Shown: positions 8,318 through 16,794 of the stretch, one piece after another
Position numbering within the stretch: position 1 is the stretch's first letter
Layout: each line of letters begins with the position of its first letter
Source: Streptomyces sp. Z26
GTDB lineage: Bacteria; Actinomycetota; Actinomycetes; Streptomycetales; Streptomycetaceae
Assembly: GCF_003665095.1 (NCBI RefSeq)
Contig: NZ_RCHV01000002.1
Span: 939,501-1,003,500, forward strand
Reading direction: 5' to 3'
DNA: 64,000 nt
Position numbers and translations under genes: made by a program
Notes under the pieces: model-generated
Seen by the model: the letters and a program-made list of their open reading frames with translations, nothing else
What the model was told of the DNA's origin: nothing
Databases searched by the model: none

Positions 8318-9397
8318 TCAGCTCCCGGCCAGGACCGCCAGCAGCCGGTCCACGTCCGCCTCCGTGTTGTAGAGATGGAAGGCGGCGCGCAGGTTCCCCG
8401 CCCGTACGGACGCCTCGACGCCCGCCGCCTTCAGCCGTTCCGCGGCGGCGCCCTGGCCGGGCAGGGCCACGATCGGGGAGCGGGCTTCGACCGGGGTCAG
8501 CCCCAGCTCCCGCGCCCCGGCGCGGCAGCGGTCGGCCAGCGCCAGGTCGTACGCCCCGATGCGCTCCGTGCCCAGCTCCTCGACGAGGGCGAAGGAGTGC
8601 TCGGCGGCGAGGTACGCGAGGAAGGCCGGGCGCTCGTCGAACCGGCGGGCGCTGTGCGCGAGTTGGGCGATCGGCCCGTAGCAGCTGTTCCACGGCTCCT
8701 CGCCCGCGACCCAGCCGGAGTGGTAGGCCACCAGCTCGTCCGGGCCGAGGTCGCCAGGCACGACGAGCAGCGAGACGCCGTGCGGGCACATCAGCCACTT
8801 GTACGAGCCGCACAGCAGGTAGTCGTAGTGCCGCGGGTCGGGGGTGAGCCAGCCCATGGCCTGCGTCGCGTCGACGACGATCCGCGGGCCGCCGCGTTCC
8901 CGCCCGGCGTCCGGCTGCGCGTCGGCGGCGGCGCGCAGCGCGGCCAGGTCGGCCACCCGCCCGTCGGCGGACTGGACGGCGCTGACCGCGACGAGCGCCG
9001 TCTGCGGGCCGACCGCCTCGGCCAGCTTCTCCAGCGGCGCGCTGCGCAGCTTGAGGTCGGTGCGCACGGCGAACGGGTTGACCAGGGAGCTGAAGTCGTC
9101 GTCCGCGATGAGGACCTCGGCGCCGGAGGGCAGCGCGCGGGCGATGAGTCCGGCGTGGGTGGCGACGGAGTTGCCCGCGGCGACGCGGTCCACCGGCACC
9201 CCGGCGAGGCGGGCGAACCCGGCGCGGGCGGCGGCGAGGGCCGCGAAGTTGCCGTCCGGCCCCACCCGCCCGTACGCCCCGTCGTCGGCGGCGGCCTTGA
9301 GCGCCTTCGCCGTGCGCAGCGGCAGCAGGCCGGTGGAGGCCGTGTTGAGGTACGTCTTCGTCAGCGGCGCGAACTCCGCGCCTCCCAGGCTCGTCAT
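8318..9397 (-). CDS. Class V aminotransferase / cysteine desulfurase-like PLP enzyme
   Basis: A 359-residue fold-type I PLP protein of the class V group (selenocysteine lyase/isopenicillin N epimerase-like). The segments LNTASTGLLP near the N terminus, IVVDATQAMGWL with the cofactor Asp, and LLCGSYKWLMCPHG with the PLP lysine are typical. No N-terminal Cys loop like that of true cysteine desulfurases is apparent. I chose the ATG at 9397 because AGGAAG lies about eight bases before it. An ATG at 9433 would add 12 residues. It converges on ectABCD and could act on an amino acid linked to that pathway, but the substrate is unknown. Confidence 0.8.
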   Translation of the reverse strand: MTSLGGAEFAPLTKTYLNTASTGLLPLRTAKALKAAADDGAYGRVGPDGNFAALAAARAGFARLAGVPVDRVAAGNSVATHAGLIARALPSGAEVLIADDDFSSLVNPFAVRTDLKLRSAPLEKLAEAVGPQTALVAVSAVQSADGRVADLAALRAAADAQPDAGRERGGPRIVVDATQAMGWLTPDPRHYDYLLCGSYKWLMCPHGVSLLVVPGDLGPDELVAYHSGWVAGEEPWNSCYGPIAQLAHSARRFDERPAFLAYLAAEHSFALVEELGTERIGAYDLALADRCRAGARELGLTPVEARSPIVALPGQGAAAERLKAAGVEASVRAGNLRAAFHLYNTEADVDRLLAVLAGS

Positions 9398-9511
9398 GGC
9401 GCCAGCTTCCTGCGGACGGAAACCCCTGTCCATGGCGAATTTCCGTTCCGTTTCCCCAAGGCGCCCTTATCCCCGCTGGTCAGCGGGGGTACGGCGGGAA
9501 CGCGGGCCGGA

Positions 9512-11056
9512 TCAACCCGTACGGAGCCGGTCCACGCGGCGGGGCAGTCCCAGCGGGTTGGCCTCGCGCAGCTCCGGCGGAAGCAACGGTTCCGGGGTGT
9601 CCTGGTACGTGACCGGCCGCAGCCAGCGCTCGATGGCGGTGGCGCCGACCGACGTCGTGGGCGTGGTGGTCGCCGGGTACGGGCCGCCGTGCTGCTGCGC
9701 GGGCGCGACGGCCACGCCGGTCGGCCAGCCGTTCACCAGCACCCGCCCGGCGAGCCCGGTGAGCCGCCGGAGCAGCGCGGCGCCGCGCGCGCCCGGGTCC
9801 GTACCGGCCGCCTCCGCCGTACCGAGGTGCACGGTCGCGGTGAGGTTGCCGCCGAGGGCGCCGAGGACGGCGGCGGCCTCGTCGTCGTCCTGGTGGCGGA
9901 CGACGACGGTGACGGGTCCGAAGCACTCCTCCAGCAGCAGCCGGTGCGGCCCGTCCGCGACGAGTTTCGCGGCGGGCACGGTGAGGAAGCCCGCGCCGAT
10001 CGCGTTCCCGCCGTCCTCGTCGGGGCGTACGGCCACGGGGGTCCCGACGCCGTCCAGCTCCGCGCGCGCGGCGACGCCCTCCAGGAACGCCACCAGCATC
10101 CCGGCGTCCAGCATCGGCCCCGGCGGCACCGCCGCGACCTGCCCGGCGAGCGCGTCGACGAGGCGGTCACCGGCATCGCCCACGGGCACGAGGACCAGGC
10201 CGGGCTTGGTGCAGAACTGGCCGCTGCCCAGCGTCATCGACCCCGCCAGCCCGCCGCCGATCTCCTCGGCGCGCTCCGCCGCGGCGTCCGCGGTGACCAC
10301 CACCGGGTTGAGCGAGCCGAGTTCGCCGTGGAAGGGGATGGGCACCGGGCGGGCGGCGGCCGCGTCGAAGAGGGCGCGCCCGCCCCGTACCGAGCCGGTG
10401 AAGCCCGCGGCGGCGACCAGCGGATGGCGTACCAGCTCGACGCCCGCCTCGAAGCCGTGCACGACGGCGACGGTGCCCTTCGGCAGCCCCGCGCGCGCGG
10501 CGGCGCGGCGCAGCGCCGCCGCGCACAGCTCGGACGTCGCGGGGTGGTCCGGGTGCGCCTTGACGACGACGGGGCAGCCTGCGGCGAGGGCGCTGGCGGT
10601 GTCGCCGCCGGGCACGGAGAAGGCGAGCGGGAAGTTGCTGGCGCCGTAGACGGCGACGACGCCGAGCGGGATCTTGTAGCGGCGCAGGTCGGGGCAGGGC
10701 GGGGTGGCCGAGGGGTCGGGGTGGTCGATGACGACGCCGAGGTAGCCGCCGTCCGTCACCTCGTCGGCGAACGCGCGCAGTTGGGCCGTCGTACGGCTCA
10801 GCTCTCCGCCGAGCCGTGTCTCTCCGAGGGCGCTCTCGGCGTCGGCGGTGCGCACGATCTCCGCGCGCGCGGCCTCCAGTTCGTCGGCGGCGGCGCCCAG
10901 CAGGTCGATCCGCGCGGCGCGGTCGGTGAGGGCGTCACGCGCGGCGTGCGCGGCGCGTACGGCGGCGTCGACCCCGGCCGGGCCGGTCTCGACGCCCACC
11001 TGTTCGCGCTGCTTTCCCGTACGGGGGTCGACGCTCCACACTGGTGCTGCTGCCAC
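9512..11056 (-). CDS. 2,5-dioxovalerate (alpha-ketoglutarate semialdehyde) dehydrogenase
   Basis: A 514-residue aldehyde dehydrogenase of the KGSADH group, which oxidises 2,5-dioxopentanoate to 2-oxoglutarate with NAD(P)+. Visible are the cofactor strand VVAVYGASNFPLAFSVPG, the general base Glu245 in PFHGELGSLNPV, and the catalytic Cys282 in GSGQFCTKPG. The GELGSLNPV and QFCTKPGL signatures are those of KGSADH rather than betaine-aldehyde or semialdehyde families. GTG start at 11056 with AAGGAA ahead. It is divergent from an IclR regulator, and the dehydratase that makes its substrate (16794-17816) and a uronate dehydrogenase lie 6-8 kb away, supporting an aldarate catabolic role. Confidence 0.88.
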   Translation of the reverse strand: MAAAPVWSVDPRTGKQREQVGVETGPAGVDAAVRAAHAARDALTDRAARIDLLGAAADELEAARAEIVRTADAESALGETRLGGELSRTTAQLRAFADEVTDGGYLGVVIDHPDPSATPPCPDLRRYKIPLGVVAVYGASNFPLAFSVPGGDTASALAAGCPVVVKAHPDHPATSELCAAALRRAAARAGLPKGTVAVVHGFEAGVELVRHPLVAAAGFTGSVRGGRALFDAAAARPVPIPFHGELGSLNPVVVTADAAAERAEEIGGGLAGSMTLGSGQFCTKPGLVLVPVGDAGDRLVDALAGQVAAVPPGPMLDAGMLVAFLEGVAARAELDGVGTPVAVRPDEDGGNAIGAGFLTVPAAKLVADGPHRLLLEECFGPVTVVVRHQDDDEAAAVLGALGGNLTATVHLGTAEAAGTDPGARGAALLRRLTGLAGRVLVNGWPTGVAVAPAQQHGGPYPATTTPTTSVGATAIERWLRPVTYQDTPEPLLPPELREANPLGLPRRVDRLRTG

Positions 11057-11102
11057 GGGGCACGTTCCTTCCGCTCGCCGGGGCCTGTCACCCGGGATCG
11101 CC

Positions 11103-11120
11103 TGTTCGGTATGCTGAACA
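11103..11120. promoter_or_regulatory. Candidate IclR operator between KGSADH and iclR-type gene
   Basis: An 18-base imperfect palindrome with perfect outer arms TGTTC...GAACA, a form common for IclR-family sites. It sits in the 128-base gap between the two divergent genes, 65 bases before the regulator start, and is well placed to control both. Confidence 0.55.
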
Positions 11121-11184
11121 CCGTCTGCGTGAGTGAATGCCGTACGGGGACTCTAGAGCGGCGTGATCAGAGGGGTCAAGGACG

Positions 11185-11955
11185 ATGTCAGCTGCCGAGA
11201 CGGGTGGTTCGCAGGTCAAGTCGGCGGTACGGACCGTGGAGCTGCTGGAGTTCTTCGCCGGGCGGCCCGGCATGCACTCGCTGGCCGCCGTGCAGGAGAA
11301 CGTCGGCTACCCCAAGTCCAGCCTCTACATGCTGCTGCGCACCCTCGTCGACCTCGGCTGGGTCGAGACCGACTCCACCGGCACGCGGTACGGCATCGGG
11401 GTGCGCGCTCTGCTCGTCGGCACCTCGTACATCGACGGGGACGAGGCCGTCGCCGCCGCCCGCCCCACCCTCGACCGGCTCTCCGACGACACCACCGAGA
11501 CCATCCACCTGGCCCGCCTCGACGGCACCAACGTCGTCTACCTGGCCACCCGCCAGTCGCAGCACTACCTGCGCCCGTTCACCCGCGTCGGACGGCGGCT
11601 GCCCGCGCACTCCACCTCGCTCGGCAAGGCGCTGCTCGCGACGTACACCGACGAGCAGGTGCGCAAGCTGCTGCCGGAGGAACTGCCGTCGCTCACGGAG
11701 CACACCCTCACGGACCGCGAGCAGCTGATCGAGGAGCTGCGGGTCGTACGGGAGCAGGGGTACGCGGTGGACCGCGAGGAGAACACGCTGGGGCTGCGGT
11801 GCTTCGGCATCGCCATCCCGTACCGCACCCCCGCGCGCGACGCCGTCAGCTGCTCGGTGCCCGTCGCGCGGCTGACGCCCGCGCACGAACAGCTCATCAA
11901 GGACGCGCTGTTCGACGCGCGGGACCGGCTGGCGCTGGCGACGCGCCGTCTCTGA
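11185..11955 (+). CDS. IclR-family transcriptional regulator
   Basis: A 256-residue regulator with an N-terminal winged helix-turn-helix (about residues 12-75, including HSLAAVQENVGYPKSSLYML) and a C-terminal IclR ligand-binding GAF-like domain containing RRLPAHSTSLGKALLA and REEN...FGIAIPY. Family length is normal. It is divergently transcribed from the ketoglutarate-semialdehyde dehydrogenase gene. Family knowledge and position suggest it represses aldarate/uronate catabolism and responds to a sugar acid. A similar half-site (17871-17883) lies before the dehydratase gene. ATG at 11185. Confidence 0.9.
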   Translation: MSAAETGGSQVKSAVRTVELLEFFAGRPGMHSLAAVQENVGYPKSSLYMLLRTLVDLGWVETDSTGTRYGIGVRALLVGTSYIDGDEAVAAARPTLDRLSDDTTETIHLARLDGTNVVYLATRQSQHYLRPFTRVGRRLPAHSTSLGKALLATYTDEQVRKLLPEELPSLTEHTLTDREQLIEELRVVREQGYAVDREENTLGLRCFGIAIPYRTPARDAVSCSVPVARLTPAHEQLIKDALFDARDRLALATRRL

Positions 11956-12071
11956 CACCGCCTCTGACACCGTCTCGGAAGCCGCCTCCGACGCCGTCTC
12001 CCCCGTGCGGCGGAGACGGATCGACGTACGGGCGGACGTACGGGCACCGCGGCGCGCGGGAGCGTGGCCGT

Positions 12072-13331
12072 ATGACACCCACACCCACGAAGACCCGTGT
12101 GCGGGGCGCGCGCGGGCGCGGCGCACGCGACCTGGTCTGCCTCGTCACCGTCCTGTCCTGCCTCCCGTACCTCACCCTCAAGGCCGTCTGGATCTGCGGC
12201 GGCGAAGTCGGCATCCCGGCCGGGAGCGTCCTCCTCGACCCCGACCACGCGGGGGTCATGCGCGCCGCGAACGCCCTCACCCTCCTGATGGACGCCGCCG
12301 TCATCGCCCTCGCCCTGCTCTTCACCCGGCCCTGGGGCCGCCGCGCGCCGGTCTGGCTGCCGGTGCTGCCCGCCTGGCTGGCCACCGGCCTGCTCGCGCC
12401 GATCGTCGTCGGCCTCCCCCTGACACTGGGGCTCGACGCGGCGGGCGCGGGCGGCGCGGCGGGTGAACAGGCCGCGGAGGACGGGCGGTTCCTCGCGGAC
12501 TGGGTGTTCGGCCTGGTCTACGGCGGGTTCACGGTGCAGGCGCTGGCGCTGGGCGCGCTGTTCGTGCCGTACGTACGGGAACGCTGGGGGCACCTGTGGC
12601 GCGGCCGTACGGGCGACCTGCGGCACGGTGCCACCGGTCCGGCGCTCCGGGCGGCGGCGCTGGGCGCGCTGCTGCTGTCCCTGCTGCCGCTGACGACGAA
12701 CGCGCTGTGGGCGGGCGGCGCGACCGTCGGGCTGAGCGCGGGCGCGGCGGCGGACGCGGGAGCCGGGCTGTACGCGCGTTCCGCCGGGAACGTGCTGTTC
12801 CTGCTGGCCGCCGTCGGCGGGCTGCTGGCACTGGCCCGCCCGCGCGGCCGGAGGGGCGGTGGCGCGGGCGGGGGCACGGACCGCGCCGGGGGTACGGCCG
12901 GGGGCGGCGGGGTGCGGTTGGCGGTGCCCCTCGGGTTGGCCTGGACCGGGTCGGGCGCCACGGCCTGCTGGGGCGGCTGGATGATGCTCGGCGCGCTGGC
13001 CGTCGGGGAGGCGGCGGAACGGCCGACCCCCCTGATGAGCCTCACCTACGCTGTGCAGATGACCGTCGGATTGGTCGTCGTGACGGCCGGGGCGCACCTC
13101 CTCGCGGAGCGCGCGGCACAGTCGCCGGAACCGTTTTCGGCGTCCGCGCGCGCGGAGGGCGGGAACGGCGCGGACGGGGAGCGGAGAACGGAGCCGGGCA
13201 CGGACCCGCGCGACGGGTGGCGCGCGGCGGGCGCGGGCACCGGAACGGTCACCCTCCGGCAGCCGATCGCCTCCGCGCGCGCGGAGACCGTTCCGCACGG
13301 TGCGGGCGGCGGCGTACGGCGCACCGGATGA
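12072..13331 (+). CDS. Polytopic membrane protein of unknown function
   Basis: A 419-residue protein with about eight to nine hydrophobic segments, for example LVCLVTVLSCLPYLTLKAVWI near residue 22, ALTLLMDAAVIALALLF, and WMMLGALAV. The last 75 residues are hydrophilic and Gly/Ala/Arg-rich. I do not recognise a family. Its TGA overlaps the ATG of a histidine kinase (ATGA), so the two proteins are co-translated, which suggests it is a sensor partner or a target of that kinase. Start ATG at 12072 with GGGAG upstream. Confidence 0.75.
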   Translation: MTPTPTKTRVRGARGRGARDLVCLVTVLSCLPYLTLKAVWICGGEVGIPAGSVLLDPDHAGVMRAANALTLLMDAAVIALALLFTRPWGRRAPVWLPVLPAWLATGLLAPIVVGLPLTLGLDAAGAGGAAGEQAAEDGRFLADWVFGLVYGGFTVQALALGALFVPYVRERWGHLWRGRTGDLRHGATGPALRAAALGALLLSLLPLTTNALWAGGATVGLSAGAAADAGAGLYARSAGNVLFLLAAVGGLLALARPRGRRGGGAGGGTDRAGGTAGGGGVRLAVPLGLAWTGSGATACWGGWMMLGALAVGEAAERPTPLMSLTYAVQMTVGLVVVTAGAHLLAERAAQSPEPFSASARAEGGNGADGERRTEPGTDPRDGWRAAGAGTGTVTLRQPIASARAETVPHGAGGGVRRTG

Positions 13332-14770
13332 CGTTCCGCGCCCCGCTCGCGGCCCCCGCGCGCGTCCTGGCCCGCTCCCTGGGTCGGCGCGCGCGGCTGC
13401 GCTGGGCGCACCAACTCCTCGGCGGCGCGCTCCTCATGCCGTACTTCCTGCTGCTGACGTCGCTCCTCCCGCTGGTGCTGCCCGCCGCCTCGGACCCGCT
13501 GAGCGACCTGGGCACGCAGTTCGTCGCGTACGGACTGTCCCTGCCGCTGGTCGCCGTGACCGGGCTGCTGTTCCCCCTCGTGCGGACGCTGGAGACGTAC
13601 GCGGCGCAGTCCCTCTGCGCGGTCCCGGCGACCGCGCTCGCCCGGGGGCCCGCCGGGTCGTGGGCGGCGCGGCGGCGTACGGCGGGCTGGTTCGCGCTGC
13701 ACCTGGGTACGGGCGCGCTGGTCAGCGGGATGAGCCTGGCCGTACCGCCGATGGCGACGGTGCTGCTGCTCGTACCCTTCGTCCCCGCGCCGCGGGCACC
13801 GCGCTGGTGGGAGCCGTGGACGAGCCTGCTGGCCGGGCCGTGGCTGTGGACGGCGCCGCTGATCGGCGCCGCCCTGCTGGCCGGTACGGTCACGGCGGCG
13901 TACGGCGCGGGCGCGCTGTGCGCGCGGTGGGCGCCCGTACTGCTCGGCCCGACGCCCGCCGACCGGCTCGCCGCCGCCGAGGAGCGCGCGGCGGTCCTGG
14001 CGGCGCGCAACCGGCTCGCCCGCGAGCTGCACGACTCGGTCGGGCACGCGCTGAGCGCGGTCACCCTCCAGGCCGGGGCGGCGCGGCGGGTGCTGGACAC
14101 GGACCCCGACTTCGCGCGCGAGGCGCTGCACGCCATCGAGGAGACCGCGCGCGAGGCCGTCGCGGAACTCGACTCGGTGCTAGGCGTGCTCCGCGAGGAG
14201 CACACCGACGGCGACGGGCACACCGGCAGCGGCGGGGAGGCGGGCCCGTCGGGCGGCTCCCCGCGCCCGGCGACGGGCGGGCGGCGGCCCGCGCCCGTGC
14301 TGGGCGACGGACTCGGCGGGCTGCTCCAGCGCGTGCGTACGGCGGGGGTGCCCGTCGAGCGGACCGGCGCGGACGACGGGGTGCTGCGCGCCCTGCCCCC
14401 GCACACCGCGCGCGAGGGGTACCGCATCACGCAGGAGGGCCTGAGCAACGTCCTGCGGCACGCGCCCGGACAGCGGGCGCACGTCCATCTGTCGGTGGAC
14501 GCGCGGGAGTTGCGCGTCACGGTGACGAACGCGCCGTCCGCCACTCCCCCGTACGGCACGCGCGCTCCCGCCCCGGCGGGCGCGGGACAGGCGGCGGGTG
14601 GTGGCGGACGGGGGCTGCGCGGGATCGCCGAACGGGCGGTGCTGCTCGGCGGCTCGGCCGAGGCGGGCCCGTACGAGGGCGGCTGGCGGCTCACCGCCCG
14701 GCTGCCCCTCGGCGGGGACGAGGGCTCCGGGGCGGGCGACGGGACGACGGCGCGCGGGACCGGACCGTAG
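13328..14770 (+). CDS. Sensor histidine kinase (HisKA_3 / NarL-type)
   Basis: A 480-residue membrane histidine kinase. The N-terminal 205 residues contain about five hydrophobic segments. The dimerisation/phosphoacceptor box is ARNRLARELHDSVGHALSAV with His235. The ATPase domain shows YRITQEGLSNVLRHAPG (N box) and GRGLRGIAERAVLLGG (G box). A Gly/Pro-rich linker of about 45 residues lies between them. Such kinases normally sit next to a LuxR/NarL-type response regulator. None is present here, because the next gene is on the other strand and is an AhpD-like protein, so this looks like an orphan. It overlaps the upstream membrane protein gene by four bases. Confidence 0.9.
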   Translation: MTFRAPLAAPARVLARSLGRRARLRWAHQLLGGALLMPYFLLLTSLLPLVLPAASDPLSDLGTQFVAYGLSLPLVAVTGLLFPLVRTLETYAAQSLCAVPATALARGPAGSWAARRRTAGWFALHLGTGALVSGMSLAVPPMATVLLLVPFVPAPRAPRWWEPWTSLLAGPWLWTAPLIGAALLAGTVTAAYGAGALCARWAPVLLGPTPADRLAAAEERAAVLAARNRLARELHDSVGHALSAVTLQAGAARRVLDTDPDFAREALHAIEETAREAVAELDSVLGVLREEHTDGDGHTGSGGEAGPSGGSPRPATGGRRPAPVLGDGLGGLLQRVRTAGVPVERTGADDGVLRALPPHTAREGYRITQEGLSNVLRHAPGQRAHVHLSVDARELRVTVTNAPSATPPYGTRAPAPAGAGQAAGGGGRGLRGIAERAVLLGGSAEAGPYEGGWRLTARLPLGGDEGSGAGDGTTARGTGP

Positions 14771-14797
14771 CGGCACCGGCCCCGCCCGCCCCGCGGC

Positions 14798-15358
14798 TCA
14801 GACGGCGCGCGGCGGCACCTCGCACCGGTCGGAGAAGCCCTGGCCGACCAGGCCGAGCGCGGCGTTGACGCGGGAACGCTGGTTCTCCACGGCGGCCATC
14901 ATGACCAGCTCCATGAAGGCGGGTTCACCGAGGCGGGCCACCAGTTCGGCGGCCAGCTCGTCGGTGACGGTCGGCACGGTCTCCGTCATGGCGTCCGCGA
15001 ACCGCAGCACCAGCAGTTCCAGTTCGTCGAACTCGCCGGTGTGCTCGCGCCACCGCGGCACGTACTGGATCTTCTCCATCGGGAGCCCCTGCTCCGCCGC
15101 CTCCCAGTGCCCGAAGTCCACGCACCAGGAGCAGCCGATACGGGCCGCGACGGCGAGCACCGCCAGCGTCTTCAGCCCCTGGTCCAGCTCGTCCCAGCCC
15201 GCGAGGCGCTGTTCGAAGCGGGCGCCGTCGCGCAGCAGCCGGGAGTGGTGCCCCATGGCGCCGACGGGGTCGAGGACCTCGCCGAACCTGCGCCGGGAGT
15301 ACCACGCGGCGAGCCGTACGGTCAGGGTGCGCGGGGGGTCGAGAGAGATGCGGGCCAT
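14798..15358 (-). CDS. Carboxymuconolactone decarboxylase / AhpD-like protein
   Basis: A 186-residue all-helical protein of the CMD/AhpD superfamily. The redox motif Cys-Ser-Trp-Cys followed by a His (IGCSWCVDFGH) matches AhpD-type thiol peroxidase reductants. The second half (FMELVMMAAVENQRSRVNAALG) is the conserved helix pair. A role in peroxide reduction or as a small-molecule decarboxylase cannot be separated by sequence. ATG at 15358 is preceded by AGGAGGA. It converges with the histidine kinase gene. Confidence 0.85.
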   Translation of the reverse strand: MARISLDPPRTLTVRLAAWYSRRRFGEVLDPVGAMGHHSRLLRDGARFEQRLAGWDELDQGLKTLAVLAVAARIGCSWCVDFGHWEAAEQGLPMEKIQYVPRWREHTGEFDELELLVLRFADAMTETVPTVTDELAAELVARLGEPAFMELVMMAAVENQRSRVNAALGLVGQGFSDRCEVPPRAV

Positions 15359-15471
15359 GGTCGTCCTCCTTCGGGAGCGTCTTCACCCCCTGGACGGACG
15401 GGCGCCGGGGAACGTGACATGCCGTACGCGTCCAGCCGCGCCCCCGCCCCGTGCCGTCCCGCGCCGTCAGC

Positions 15472-16794
15472 TCAGCCGATCCGGCTCAGGGCGTCCCGTA
15501 CCCGTACGAGGTCGCGGTCGGAGGCCAGACCCGCGTGGTACAGGCGGAGTTCGTGCGCGCCGAGGGCGCGCGCGTGCGCGGCGTCCTCGGCCAGCGTGTG
15601 CGGGGAGCCGCCCATGCCCGCGACGACGGGGAGGTTCGCGGCGACCGTCACGGCGTCGGTGCCCGTGCCGTGCGTACCGTCCGCGCCGAGCACGCCGTCC
15701 GTACGGCCGTCGTTCACCCCTGTTCCGCCCTCCCTCCGCACCGTTCCGTCCGCCCTCCGCGCGCGGGCCGCGACCGCGCGCGCGTACGGCGCCAGCACCG
15801 CCGTACGGGCCTCCGCCCCGCCCGCGCAGGGCACCACGACGCCGTCGGCGTGCGCCAGCACGTCGTCCGGTCGGGTGCCCGCGTTGGCGCCGCACTTGTG
15901 GGCGCCCGGCTGCGCGTGCAGCAGCACGCGGAAACGCGTCGCGCCCTCCGCGCGCGCGGACGCCCGTACGGCCGCCACCGTCTCCCGCTGGAACCGGGAG
16001 GCGGCGCCGTCGCGCCAGGCGGCCACCGCCGACGCCCGTTCCGCGCCCAGCAGTTCGGCCACCGCCGCCCACTCCCCCGCCGCCGTGTCCGCGCGCGGCT
16101 CGGGCGCCCCGTGCCACAGGGGCGCGAGCGCGCGCCGTACGGCGTCGGCCAGGTCGTCCGGGTCGGCGTCGCCCTCCGCGTAGCCGGAGCGGCAGGCGGC
16201 GCAGAAGCAGAGGGACATCAGCTGCTCGGTGACCGGCCCCGGCGGCATCCCGCCGATCTTGTCGTGCGCGTGCAGGTGCGCCAGTCCGTACCAGCCGCAG
16301 GACTCCAGTTCCGTCCCGCGCGCCCCCGGACGTACGGCCGCCTCGGCGGCGAGCGCGGCCGCGTACGCCCGCACGTCGGACCGGGCGACGCACGGCGCCC
16401 AGGGGTAGCGGTCGCCGTACGCGTTGCGGACGCTGGTGTGCGGATGCTCCTCGCCCAGCCGGGAGTTGTGCGCCAGCACCACCCAGGAGTGCACCTCCAG
16501 CCCGGCGCCGGTGAGCGCGCGGGCGGCGTCCCCGAAGGGGTCGCGGGTGTCCATCCACTCCTGCGCGTACGGGCGGAGCGCGCGGCCGTCCCAGCGCGCG
16601 GGGTCCGCCGGGTACAGCACGGCGGAGTGCCGGGCGGTGACGACGCGGGTACGCGGGTGGCGCGGGGTGAGCGCGCGGGTGGAGTGGTAGGCGGAGGCGA
16701 GGGTGACCTGCCGTACGCCGAGGTCGGCGAGGCGGCGCGGGGCGTCGGGGTCACCGACCACGTCCCACGGGTAGAGGAAGGCGGCGGCGCGCAT
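15472..16794 (-). CDS. Uncharacterised probable TIM-barrel protein coupled to the aldarate dehydratase
   Basis: A 440-residue cytosolic protein I cannot place in a named family. The alternation of strands and helices (for example AFLYPWDVV, VTLASAYHS, LEVHSWVVLAH, ATRFRVLLHAQP) and the HLHAHDK and ESCGWYG segments suggest a glycoside-hydrolase-like TIM barrel. A clustered Cys motif LCFCAACRSGY near residue 200 recalls a metal or structural site. The ATG overlaps the stop of the upstream dehydratase (TGATG), so they are made together and this protein probably acts in uronate/aldarate use, for instance releasing or isomerising the sugar. Function is inferred from context only. Confidence 0.7.
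   Translation of the reverse strand: MRAAAFLYPWDVVGDPDAPRRLADLGVRQVTLASAYHSTRALTPRHPRTRVVTARHSAVLYPADPARWDGRALRPYAQEWMDTRDPFGDAARALTGAGLEVHSWVVLAHNSRLGEEHPHTSVRNAYGDRYPWAPCVARSDVRAYAAALAAEAAVRPGARGTELESCGWYGLAHLHAHDKIGGMPPGPVTEQLMSLCFCAACRSGYAEGDADPDDLADAVRRALAPLWHGAPEPRADTAAGEWAAVAELLGAERASAVAAWRDGAASRFQRETVAAVRASARAEGATRFRVLLHAQPGAHKCGANAGTRPDDVLAHADGVVVPCAGGAEARTAVLAPYARAVAARARRADGTVRREGGTGVNDGRTDGVLGADGTHGTGTDAVTVAANLPVVAGMGGSPHTLAEDAAHARALGAHELRLYHAGLASDRDLVRVRDALSRIG

Noticed and set aside
7391..11728. 1445-aa plus-strand ORF
   Set aside because: Runs antisense to the aminotransferase and dehydrogenase genes; low-complexity translation in the wrong frame.
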